Shown here: positions 1-5,668 of the stretch, piece after piece
Layout of the letters: every line of letters begins with the position of its first letter
Numbering within the stretch: the first letter of the stretch is position 1
Source of the DNA: Pseudomonadota bacterium
Lineage (GTDB): Bacteria; Pseudomonadota; Alphaproteobacteria; Ferrovibrionales; Ferrovibrionaceae
Reading direction: 5' to 3'
Length of the DNA stretch: 6,877 nucleotides
Assembly: GCA_023433835.1 (NCBI GenBank)
Contig: JAEYTW010000570.1
Span: 1-6,877 of the forward strand
Made by a program: the position numbers and the translations under genes
The notes under the pieces: model-generated
What the model saw: only the letters and a program-made list of their open reading frames with translations
What the model was told of the DNA's origin: nothing
Database searches by the model: none

Positions 1-295
1 GGCGCTGGCCCGCGAAACCGGCCGGCCGGCGGCGGTGGACCTGCTGATCCGGCCGAAGGCGACGCCGACCCAGGGCGGTCTGGGCCGCGAGGCGCGCCGC
101 CGGAATGTGGCCGGCGCGATTGCGCTGCGGCCGGGCCGCGCGGTCGGGGGCCGGCGGGTGCTGCTGATCGACGACGTCTTCACCACCGGCGCCACGGTTT
201 CGGCCTGCGCCCGCGTGCTGCTGCGTGCCGGCGCGGCCCGGGTCGACGTGCTGGCCCTGGCACGGGTGGTGCGGGACGACGATCGGTCGGTTTAA
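1..295 (+). CDS. comF: ComF-family phosphoribosyltransferase, C-terminal part (5' end outside window)
   Basis: The frame is open from base 2, with no start in the window, and gives the last 97 residues of a protein that usually has about 240. Seen directly: a PRPP-binding loop VLLIDDVFTTGAT (bases about 160-198), preceded by a conserved R-x-K-x-T-x-x-Q stretch and an R-x-x-N-V motif, and followed by an AGAARVDVLALAR strand. This order is diagnostic of the ComF/GntX branch of type I phosphoribosyltransferases. Family knowledge: ComF is needed for DNA uptake in naturally competent bacteria; in most proteobacteria the substrate and role are not defined. The N-terminal zinc-finger region expected in this family lies outside the window. 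The stop (TAA, 293-295) overlaps the stop of the converging kinase gene by 3 bases. In many alphaproteobacteria comF sits next to grxC; here a minus-strand cassette separates them. Confidence 0.9.
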   Translation, partial: ALARETGRPAAVDLLIRPKATPTQGGLGREARRRNVAGAIALRPGRAVGGRRVLLIDDVFTTGATVSACARVLLRAGAARVDVLALARVVRDDDRSV

Positions 296-921
296 GCCAT
301 CGGCGCACCACGCCGCCGCAGGATCTCTTCGATGTCCGTTCCAATGGCGATCGCGACACTGGATGCGATCCGGCGATGGTATGGCTCCGCGGCATCGAGA
401 TCGCTGACTTCGAGTTGTCCGGCGGCGATTTGTACGATCAGGCGGGGACCGCCCAGATCGCTGTTGTCGTAAATGACCACGCCGTGCGCGAGCCCGATGG
501 CGATCGTCAGGTTCCGCAGCGATGTCTCGTAGCGGCGCCTGATGACGGTCTCGGGAATGTCGTGACCACCTTTTTCGACTCGTTGGGCGACACGCTCGAC
601 GTTGAGGGTCGCCGCTCTCAGGGCCACGAAGGCGAGGCCCACCTCGTAGCCGGCGTCCCGCGCGTCGATCATCAGATCGAGCGATTGTCGGCTGGACAGG
701 GTCGTCTCGTAGATGAAATCCGCTCGCGTCGCGATCGCGTGTCTCAGGTCGTGCAAGACACGTTTGCCGGCGGCGATGGTCGCTTTTTCAGGCCTGGTTG
801 GATTGATCGTCCGCGCGATCACGTCTGCATTGATGAACCGTCCCGGCAACATCAACGCGTCGTAGACCGCTGATTTGCCCGATCCATTTGGTCCGCCGAG
901 AATAGTGCAATTGGGCGCCAC
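292..921 (-). CDS. Zeta-toxin-like P-loop kinase (COG4185 type), 209 aa
   Basis: Seen: Walker A loop GGPNGSGKS (residues 9-17), an N-A-D motif (31-33) where zeta toxins carry their catalytic aspartate, an ETTLSS motif (72-77) matching the substrate-binding ETT segment of zeta toxins, and a late RVEKGGHDIPETVIRRRY block typical of the chromosomal, roughly 200-residue members. Family knowledge: plasmid zeta toxins and PezT phosphorylate UDP-N-acetylglucosamine and block cell-wall synthesis; for the short COG4185 proteins the substrate is less certain. The start is GTG (921-919), 7 bases after the stop of the small upstream gene, with no clear Shine-Dalgarno, so translation is probably coupled. 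Its G+C content (rough hand count about 63%) is below parts of the flanking genes, fitting later acquisition. It is likely a toxin or toxin-derived kinase; activity cannot be judged from sequence alone. Confidence 0.82.
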   Translation of the reverse strand: MAPNCTILGGPNGSGKSAVYDALMLPGRFINADVIARTINPTRPEKATIAAGKRVLHDLRHAIATRADFIYETTLSSRQSLDLMIDARDAGYEVGLAFVALRAATLNVERVAQRVEKGGHDIPETVIRRRYETSLRNLTIAIGLAHGVVIYDNSDLGGPRLIVQIAAGQLEVSDLDAAEPYHRRIASSVAIAIGTDIEEILRRRGAPMA

Positions 922-928
922 GATGGGT

Positions 929-1132
929 TTATCGGGGCGGCAGCGCCACCACCTGACCGCTGCTGGTCAACCGCTCACGCCGGCCATCAGGGTATTCCCG
1001 GATGACGTCGTGGCCGTAAGCGGGATCGAGATAGCGCACGGGTTTGCCGACCTGGCGCGCTTCATCAAGGGCTTTCGCCCCGATGCTCCTGAGGGCGGCG
1101 GCATTTTTACGGGCACGCTCGAAAAGGATCAT
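929..1132 (-). CDS. Small 67-aa protein upstream of the zeta-like kinase; candidate antitoxin
   Basis: No named family is recognised with certainty. The protein opens with a basic/amphipathic helical stretch (ILFERARKNAAALRSIGAKA), followed by a segment likely to form strands (VRYLDP then HDVIREYPDGRRERL), and ends in a short proline-rich tail. It shows no helix-turn-helix of the PezA type and does not look like the epsilon antitoxin. The start is the ATG at 1132-1130, and the stop lies 7 bases before the kinase GTG, so the two genes form one unit with the small gene first. That order and size are the usual ones for an antitoxin gene, which is the basis of the proposal. The coding reading is supported by its composition (charged, no long low-complexity runs) and tight spacing. 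Upstream I see only a weak ribosome-binding signal and no convincing promoter hexamers. Confidence 0.68.
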   Translation of the reverse strand: MILFERARKNAAALRSIGAKALDEARQVGKPVRYLDPAYGHDVIREYPDGRRERLTSSGQVVALPPR

Positions 1133-1174
1133 GCTCTATTTTCACCGATAGTACCGGACCGATCAAGCCATCGG

Positions 1175-1197
1175 GCGATGCGGAATTCTCGCATTGC
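1175..1197. repeat. Imperfect inverted repeat in the divergent intergenic region
   Basis: The left arm GCGATGCG (1175-1182) and right arm CGCATTGC (1190-1197) pair over 8 bp with one G-T wobble, around the 7-base loop GAATTCT. It lies between the divergent starts of the small gene (1132) and grxC (1284), upstream of the grxC promoter candidate. It could be an operator for autoregulation of the toxin-like unit, or a chance hairpin. No regulator is shown. Confidence 0.3.
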
Positions 1198-1222
1198 ATA
1201 CGAGCATTGACGCCCGTCCGCA

Positions 1223-1252
1223 TTGTCCGGGACGATCCGCGCACGATATAAA
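1223..1252 (+). promoter_or_regulatory. Candidate sigma-70 type promoter of grxC-amidase unit
   Basis: TTGTCC (1223-1228) and TATAAA (1247-1252) are separated by 18 bases. Transcription would start near 1259, about 25 bases before the chosen GTG start of grxC. The -10 matches the consensus well for such GC-rich DNA; the -35 matches at 4 of 6 positions. If real, this promoter rules out the upstream ATG at 1260 as an efficient start, because it would leave almost no leader. Confidence 0.45.
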
Positions 1253-1270
1253 CGTCTCCATGTCGCCGGA

Positions 1271-1276
1271 AAGAGG
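1271..1276 (+). promoter_or_regulatory. Ribosome binding site deciding the grxC start
   Basis: AAGAGG lies 7 bases before GTG 1284, the ideal spacing. The upstream in-frame ATG at 1260 has no comparable signal. The GTG also places the protein start where glutaredoxin 3 family members begin, just before the first beta strand. Confidence 0.65.
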
Positions 1277-1283
1277 TTCGTCC

Positions 1284-1541
1284 GTGGCCCATAACATCGA
1301 GATCTATACCACCGCCTGGTGCCCCTATTGCTCGCGTGCCAAGTCGCTTCTGCAGAAGAAGGGCCAGGAATACACCGAGTACGACGTGACGGTGGATCCG
1401 CCCAAGCGCGACGAGATGACCGGCCGGGCCGAGGGCCGCACCTCGGTGCCGCAGATCTTCATCGACGGCCGGCATATCGGCGGCTGCGACGATCTCTACG
1501 CGCTCGACCGCGCCGGCCAGCTCGACCCGCTGCTGGCATGA
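1284..1541 (+). CDS. grxC: Glutaredoxin 3 (dithiol glutaredoxin), 85 aa
   Basis: A small cytoplasmic thiol-disulfide oxidoreductase that uses glutathione to reduce disulfides and mixed disulfides, for example in ribonucleotide reductase and other thiol proteins (family knowledge). Seen: the dithiol active site CPYC (residues 13-16) after the first beta strand IEIYTTAW, the cis-proline motif SVPQIFIDG (54-62, Pro56) and the glutathione-binding GGCDDL motif (66-71). The 85-residue length is exactly that of GrxC proteins. Start: GTG 1284 with AAGAGG 7 bases upstream; a longer form from ATG 1260 would add eight unconserved residues. The stop overlaps the next gene's ATG (ATGA at 1538-1541), so the two are co-transcribed and probably translationally coupled. 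Confidence 0.95.
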   Translation: MAHNIEIYTTAWCPYCSRAKSLLQKKGQEYTEYDVTVDPPKRDEMTGRAEGRTSVPQIFIDGRHIGGCDDLYALDRAGQLDPLLA

Positions 1542-2368
1542 GCCGGACGTTGCGCCTGGCCTGCGTCCAGCTCACCGCGCAGGAAGACTTCGACGCCAAT
1601 ATCGCGGCCTGCAGCGGGTTCATCCGCCAGGCCGCGGCCGAGGGGGCCGAGCTGATCGCCACGCCGGAGAACACCGGCTGCATGCAGCCGTCCAGCGAAC
1701 GGGCGATCGCCGCCGGGCGCAGCGAAGCCGATCATCCGGCGCTGGCGGCCTACCGGCAGCTTGCGGCCGAGCGCGGCCGCTGGCTGTCGATCGGCTCCCT
1801 GTGGATCGTCGAAGGCGATGAGCCGCGCCTGCGCAACCGGCAATTCCTGATCCGGCCCGACGGCACGATCGCGGCACGCTACGACAAGATCCACATGTTC
1901 GACGTCGATCTCGCCAATGGCGAGAGCTATCGAGAATCGAAGAGCTTCGCGCCCGGCGCGGTGGCCCGGACGGTCGATACCCCCTGGGGCCTGATCGGGC
2001 TGACCATCTGCTACGACGTGCGTTTTCCCCATCTTTATCGCCGGCTCGGCCAAGCCGGGGCGGCGCTGATCTCGATTCCGGCCGCCTTCACCCGCACCAC
2101 CGGCATGGCCCATTGGCATGTGCTGCAGCGGGCGCGCGCCATCGAAACCGGCGCCTTCGTCTTTGCCGCGGCCCAGTGCGGCGAGCATCCGGGCAAGCGC
2201 AGGACTTTCGGCCACAGCCTGATCGTCGATCCCTGGGGCCAGGTGCTGGCCGATAGCGGCGAGGAGCCGGGTTTCATCGTCGCCGATCTCGACCTGGCCA
2301 AGGTGGCCGAGGCGCGCGGCAACGTGCCGGCCTGGAAGGCCGATCGCGACTTCGAATTGGCTCCTTGA
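1538..2368 (+). CDS. Carbon-nitrogen hydrolase, Nit1-type (deaminated glutathione/omega-amidase class), 276 aa
   Basis: A cytoplasmic nitrilase-superfamily amidase. The catalytic triad is visible: Glu44 in ATPENTG, Lys117 in RYDKIHMFDVD and Cys158 in LTICYDVRFPHLYR. The KIHMFDVD and CYDVRFP sequences are the pattern of the Nit1/NitFhit branch, and 276 residues is the usual full length. Family knowledge: Nit1 enzymes hydrolyse deaminated glutathione, a side product of aminotransferases acting on glutathione; related Nit2 enzymes are omega-amidases for alpha-ketoglutaramate. The first role fits the partner best, because the gene overlaps glutaredoxin by ATGA, but the substrate is an inference. 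No Shine-Dalgarno is seen before the ATG, in keeping with coupling to grxC. A strong hairpin follows the stop by 8 bases. Confidence 0.92.
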   Translation: MSRTLRLACVQLTAQEDFDANIAACSGFIRQAAAEGAELIATPENTGCMQPSSERAIAAGRSEADHPALAAYRQLAAERGRWLSIGSLWIVEGDEPRLRNRQFLIRPDGTIAARYDKIHMFDVDLANGESYRESKSFAPGAVARTVDTPWGLIGLTICYDVRFPHLYRRLGQAGAALISIPAAFTRTTGMAHWHVLQRARAIETGAFVFAAAQCGEHPGKRRTFGHSLIVDPWGQVLADSGEEPGFIVADLDLAKVAEARGNVPAWKADRDFELAP

Positions 2369-2376
2369 GAATAGCC

Positions 2377-2405
2377 GGATGCGGTGCTTTTTAAGCACCG
2401 CATCC
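2377..2405 (+). terminator. Strong hairpin, probable terminator of the grxC-amidase operon
   Basis: A perfect 13-bp inverted repeat, GGATGCGGTGCTT (2377-2389) and AAGCACCGCATCC (2393-2405), with loop TTT, begins 8 bases after the amidase stop. No T-tract follows the right arm, so it is not a textbook intrinsic terminator. It may act with Rho or protect the 3' end of the mRNA. It separates the operon from the transporter gene, which starts 44 bases further on. Confidence 0.7.
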
Positions 2406-2449
2406 CGGACCATCCTGGCGGCATGTTCCGCTGACCCAGGGTGATCCCG

Positions 2450-3355
2450 ATGACCCGCCTTAGCCGCGCCCCGCTGCCCCTGCAACTGCTGGTCTGCTCG
2501 TTCCTGTGGGGCACCGCCTTCCTGCTGATGAAGCTGATCGGCGCCGATATCGGCGCGGTGCCGCTGGCCGCCGTGCGCGGGCTGATGGGGGCCGGGCTGA
2601 TCGGCGCCTGGTTCGTGATCTGCGGCCGCAACATCCTGCCGCGCGGCCGGGAATGGCGCGACTGGGCGGTGCTGGGCCTGGTCCAGGGTGCGATCCCCAA
2701 CACGCTCACCGTCTACGCCCTGACCCAGCTCTCGGCGGGCATGACCTCGCTGATCCAGGCCTCGACGCCGCTGATCGTCGCCGTCCTGGCGCATCTGATG
2801 TTTGCCGAGGAACGGTTGACCTGGCGGCGCGGCGGCGGCGTGCTGCTCGGTTTCACCGGCATGGCCATCCTGCTCGGCCCCGCCGTGCTGGCCGGCCGCG
2901 ACGGCAGCCTGACCGGGGTGCTGGCGATGGCCGCGACCGCCTTGTCCTACGCCGTCGGCAATCTCTATGTCCGGGGCATTCCCCACCCGCAGCCCGGCCG
3001 CCTCGCTTTCGGCCAGCAACTGTTTTCCGGCCTGCCGCTGACCGTGCTGGCACTCGGGTTGGGCGGGGTTTCGGCCTTTGCCGCCCTGCCCTCACATGCC
3101 GGCACGCTGATCCTGCTGGGCGTCTTCGCCACCGCGCTGCCGATCGCCCTCTACATGAATATCCTGCGCCTGGCCGGCCCGACCCGCGGCTCGATGAACG
3201 GTTACCTGGTGCCGGTCTGGACCATCCTGATGGGTGTCGTCGTGCTCGGCGAGACCGTCGGCTTCCGCGAAATCCTCGGCGGCGTCGTGGTCCTGTCGGG
3301 AATCGCCGTCGCCTCGATCAAGGCGGCGCCCCTGGGCGGGAGCCCCGGGGGGTAA
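2450..3355 (+). CDS. EamA/DMT-superfamily membrane transporter, 301 aa
   Basis: An inner-membrane protein of the drug/metabolite transporter superfamily: about ten hydrophobic helices made of two EamA repeats. Seen: the first repeat starts with LLVCSFLWGTAFLLMKLIGA (about residues 13-32), and the second with LAMAATALSYAVGNLYVRG near the middle. The last third carries PTRGSMNGYLVPVWTILMG and VVLGETVGFREILGG, the conserved proline/glutamate pair before the last helices. Family members export amino acids, nucleosides or other small metabolites; the substrate here cannot be read from sequence. Start: ATG 2450, with AGGGTG 6 bases upstream; a GTG at 2441 would lie within that signal. The C-terminal tail is glycine-rich, and the stop (TAA) lies in a G/C-homopolymer stretch. 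The converging methyltransferase frame continues antisense into this gene. Confidence 0.88.
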   Translation: MTRLSRAPLPLQLLVCSFLWGTAFLLMKLIGADIGAVPLAAVRGLMGAGLIGAWFVICGRNILPRGREWRDWAVLGLVQGAIPNTLTVYALTQLSAGMTSLIQASTPLIVAVLAHLMFAEERLTWRRGGGVLLGFTGMAILLGPAVLAGRDGSLTGVLAMAATALSYAVGNLYVRGIPHPQPGRLAFGQQLFSGLPLTVLALGLGGVSAFAALPSHAGTLILLGVFATALPIALYMNILRLAGPTRGSMNGYLVPVWTILMGVVVLGETVGFREILGGVVVLSGIAVASIKAAPLGGSPGG

Positions 3356-3907
3356 GGGGCCCGGCCCCCCCCCCACGATCCGCTGTCGCATGGCCGGCTC
3401 CGGGGTTTCGCCGTCGAAATAGGCGCGGACCTCGAGCTGGCCTGAGACGGCATCGAGGAGTTCCCCCGGCCGCAGCAGGAAATCGGGGTTGCCGGGCCGC
3501 CCGAACCGCGCCTGTCCCAGGGCGAAGGTTTCGTAGAGCAGCACCCCGCCCGGCGCCACCGCCGCCACGATCCGCGGCAGCAGCGGACGCCAGAGGTAAT
3601 TGGTTACGACGACGCCGGCAAACCGCCGGTGGGGCAGCGGCCAGGGGCCGGCCTCCAGGTCGGCGGCGACGATCTCGGCGGGCAGGTCGCGGACGCCTGC
3701 GACATCGCGGTCGACCGCCACCACCTGACAGCCGCGTTCCAGGAACAGCTGGGCATGCCGCCCCCCGCCGCAGGCGAGGTCGAGCACGGTACCTCCAGCC
3801 GGGACCAGCCCGGCATGGTCCGCTATCCAGGGCGAAGGCCGGCCCCGCCCTTGTCGGTTCGGCACGGACGTGCCATCTACTTGTGAAGGATCCATGACGG
3901 GATCCAT
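3092..3907 (-). CDS. Class I SAM-dependent methyltransferase with anomalous C-terminal extension (domain part 3377-3907)
   Basis: Seen: the SAM-binding glycine loop VLDLACGGGRH (residues 41-51), the acidic residue after beta 2 (VVAVDRD, Asp66), a core strand FAGVVVTNYLWRPLLP, then VAPGGVLLYETFA and the FGRPGNPDFLLRPGELL motif typical of a small bacterial subfamily of about 200 residues. The substrate is unknown. The conserved part ends near Gln-Arg-Ile177. The frame then crosses a run of ten G (forward C, 3365-3374) and continues for about 90 residues that look like antisense of the transporter (many D, R, H, Q). The natural end is therefore uncertain: 11 G would give a stop at 3318, 9 G a longer frame to about 3202. 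The start is also uncertain: ATG 3907, ATG 3895 and GTG 3865 are in frame, and the family's conserved sequence begins only at about residue 24. Divergent to DUF1178. Confidence 0.75.
   Translation of the reverse strand: MDPVMDPSQVDGTSVPNRQGRGRPSPWIADHAGLVPAGGTVLDLACGGGRHAQLFLERGCQVVAVDRDVAGVRDLPAEIVAADLEAGPWPLPHRRFAGVVVTNYLWRPLLPRIVAAVAPGGVLLYETFALGQARFGRPGNPDFLLRPGELLDAVSGQLEVRAYFDGETPEPAMRQRIVGGGPGPLPPGAPAQGRRLDRGDGDSRQDHDAAEDFAEADGLAEHDDTHQDGPDRHQVTVHRAAGRAGQAQDIHVEGDRQRGGEDAQQDQRAGM
3365..3374. repeat. Ten-C homopolymer at the methyltransferase/transporter junction
   Basis: Ten consecutive C, preceded by GGGGCCCGG, lie between the transporter stop (3355) and the conserved end of the methyltransferase. 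Such runs are prone to slippage in replication and to sequencing error, and this one falls exactly where the methyltransferase frame loses family resemblance. Confidence 0.9.
3888..3907. repeat. 8-bp direct repeat over the methyltransferase start codons
   Basis: GGATCCAT occurs at 3888-3895 and again at 3900-3907, 4 bases apart. On the minus strand each copy is ATGGATCC, giving the tandem Met-Asp-Pro starts of the methyltransferase frame. It looks like a small local duplication; an operator function is possible but unsupported. Confidence 0.6.
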
Positions 3908-3924
3908 TGTTTTCCGGGTCGACG

Positions 3925-4344
3925 ATGATTGTCTACGACGTCAAATGCGCCAAGGAGCACGTCTTCGAAGGCTGGTTCCGGTCGAGCGACGATTTCGAGA
4001 AGCAGGCCAAGGGTCGCAAGATCGCCTGCCCGGAATGCGGCTCGACCAAGATCGGGCGGGCGCCGATGGCCCCGGCCGTCAAGACCACGCGCGAGATGTC
4101 GAACGACGAAGCCCGCCAGGCCCGCGCCAAGGCGCGCGAGATGCTGGTGAAACTGCGCGAGCAGGTCGAGAAGAACGCCGATTACGTCGGCGACAAATTC
4201 CCGGAGGAGGCGCGCAAGATCCACTACGGCGAGACCGAGCAGCGCTCGATCTACGGCGAGGCGACGTCGGAGGAAGCCGAGGCGCTGAAGGAGGAAGGCG
4301 TCGAGTTCGGCGTCGTGCCCTGGGTCGACCGCGGCGACGCCTGA
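3925..4344 (+). CDS. DUF1178-family zinc-ribbon-like protein, 139 aa
   Basis: A conserved alphaproteobacterial and betaproteobacterial protein of unknown function. Seen: the N-terminal MIVYDVKCAKEHVFEGWF signature, with Cys8 and His12, followed by a CPECGS knuckle (Cys35, Cys38). Together these suggest one zinc-binding ribbon. The middle (about residues 55-95) is rich in charged residues and likely helical, and the C-terminal segment, YGEATSEEAEALKEEGVEFG followed by VVPWVDR, is the conserved end of this family. Start: ATG 3925 matches the family's usual MI(V/K)Y beginning; the ribosome-binding signal is weak. Its usual neighbours, grxC and the Nit-type amidase, lie 1.5-2.6 kb upstream, displaced by the transporter and methyltransferase. 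Only 17 bases separate its start from the divergent methyltransferase ATG, so its promoter must lie within that gene's 5' region. It converges on the cyclase gene with 6 bases between stops and no terminator hairpin. Confidence 0.9.
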   Translation: MIVYDVKCAKEHVFEGWFRSSDDFEKQAKGRKIACPECGSTKIGRAPMAPAVKTTREMSNDEARQARAKAREMLVKLREQVEKNADYVGDKFPEEARKIHYGETEQRSIYGEATSEEAEALKEEGVEFGVVPWVDRGDA

Positions 4345-4350
4345 AGGCTG

Positions 4351-5664
4351 CTATTCGAAGACGACCCGGTCGCGGCCCGTGCGCTTGGCGGTGTAGAGCG
4401 CCTGGTCGGCTCGGCCGAGCAGTTCGTCGAGCGTCCGGTCCCCGTCCAGGCGGCCGGTGCCGCCGATCGATACCCTGACCTCGATGCGCAGGTCGTCGGC
4501 GCTCACCGGGGCGGCCGCGATCGCCGCCCGCAACCGTTCGGCCGTCGCCGCCGCCTCGTCGGTGCCGATGCCGGGCAGCATCACCGCGAATTCCTCGCCA
4601 CCCATCCGGGCCATCAGGTCCTGCTGGCGCAGTTCGGCGCGGCAGCGCCGGGCGGTCGCCTGCAGCACGACGTCGCCGACCGGATGGCCGAAACGGTCGT
4701 TGATCGACTTGAAGTGGTCGATATCGAGCATCAGCACGGCCAGAGGCAGCGCACCGGCCCGGGTCTGGCGCAGCATCGCGCCGCCGGTTTCGGCAAACTG
4801 GCGGCGGTTCGACAGCCCGGTCAGCGGGTCGGTCGCGGCAAGGCGGCGTAATTCCTGCTCCAGCCGGTGCTGGGCGGTGATCTCGTCGAAGACCCAGATG
4901 CGGCCGTTGCGGCCATCGCCCTGGACCGGGTGGCTGTCGACCTCGAACTGGCGGTCGCCCAGGTCCCAGACGGCCTTGACGGCGAAGCCGACATCGGCCA
5001 CCACGGCGGCGTAGGTCGCCTGCAACCGGTCGGCATTGACGCAGGATTCACGCAGCCGGCGCATCGCCTGGGCCAGGGTCGCGGCGTCGTTCTCGCCGGG
5101 CGCAAGCCCCAGCAGCGCCGAGGCCGGGGGGTTGACCAGCGCCGGCCCGCCGTCGCCGGGAATGACCAGCACGCCGGCCGGCACGCTGCCGATCAGATCG
5201 TCGAACCGGTCGCTCATGACGCGGCGCAGCATGGCCTGGCGCCGATCGCTCAGCATCTGCGAGAACACGCTGGTCAGGATCGGTATGCCCTGTTCGACGT
5301 CGGAGCGGAACGGGCAAATGCAGCGCCGGGCGCTCTGGGCGGCCCACAGCAGCAGAATGCCGCTGCGCGGCGCCTCGGCGATCGGCGTCGGAATGAAGTG
5401 CACCTCGCGGGCCGGCCGGCCCAGCGCTGCCAGCACGGCGACGGGCAGGCGCAGCCCCTCGGCCGGGATGGCGCCCTGGCGCCAGTCGGTCGCGTCGAGG
5501 CGGCAATCGCCGAGCGAGAACGGCGCCGGCGGCGGTTCGGGCGCGGCGGCCAAGGGTAGGGCCATGCCGCCTTCCGTCGCCTCGAAGGCGATGGCCATGT
5601 CGGCGCCCGAGGCGATACGGGCGAACCGGGTCAGGGCGTCCAGGCCGTCGGTGCCGTCGGTCAT
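4351..5664 (-). CDS. Diguanylate cyclase with N-terminal sensor region, PAS-like domain and GGEEF domain, 437 aa
   Basis: Makes cyclic di-GMP from two GTP (family knowledge). Seen in the C-terminal domain: DPLTGLSNRR at 279-288, metal-binding DIDHFK with Asp314 and Asp316, IND near 321-323, the active-site signature GGEEF (355-359), and an inhibitory I-site RQQD (346-349) exactly five residues before it. The cyclase should therefore be active and subject to product inhibition. Residues about 150-270 look like a PAS domain (DLIGSVPAGVLVIPGDGGPA to GRIWVFDEIT), joined to the cyclase by a short helix EQELRRLAATD. Residues 1-150 form a second, GAF-like or unrecognised region with two close cysteines (RRCICPF). 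No membrane segment is seen, so the protein is likely cytoplasmic. Its ATG lies 4 bases after the stop of the RsbQ-like hydrolase gene, so the two are one operon and the hydrolase probably feeds its sensor part. Confidence 0.92.
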   Translation of the reverse strand: MTDGTDGLDALTRFARIASGADMAIAFEATEGGMALPLAAAPEPPPAPFSLGDCRLDATDWRQGAIPAEGLRLPVAVLAALGRPAREVHFIPTPIAEAPRSGILLLWAAQSARRCICPFRSDVEQGIPILTSVFSQMLSDRRQAMLRRVMSDRFDDLIGSVPAGVLVIPGDGGPALVNPPASALLGLAPGENDAATLAQAMRRLRESCVNADRLQATYAAVVADVGFAVKAVWDLGDRQFEVDSHPVQGDGRNGRIWVFDEITAQHRLEQELRRLAATDPLTGLSNRRQFAETGGAMLRQTRAGALPLAVLMLDIDHFKSINDRFGHPVGDVVLQATARRCRAELRQQDLMARMGGEEFAVMLPGIGTDEAAATAERLRAAIAAAPVSADDLRIEVRVSIGGTGRLDGDRTLDELLGRADQALYTAKRTGRDRVVFE

Positions 5665-5668
5665 GCCG

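Noticed and set aside
376..873. Plus-strand open frame of 165 codons
   Set aside because: It is antisense to the zeta-like kinase, whose Walker A and ETT motifs decide the strand.
1107..1475. Minus-strand frame antisense to grxC
   Set aside because: The plus-strand glutaredoxin has CPYC, cis-proline and GGCDD motifs and a good ribosome-binding site.
1496..3019. Long minus-strand open frame of 507 codons
   Set aside because: It is antisense to grxC, the amidase and the transporter, which all have clear family motifs. Its translation is rich in G, Q, H, R and D without domain motifs, as expected for a shadow frame in GC-rich DNA.
2506..3897. Plus-strand open frame of 463 codons
   Set aside because: It overlaps the transporter in another frame and the methyltransferase antisense. 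The product is dominated by R, P, A and G with no motif.
3870..4478. Plus-strand open frame overlapping DUF1178
   Set aside because: It is in a different frame from the DUF1178 protein and gives an arginine/glycine-rich product without recognisable motifs.
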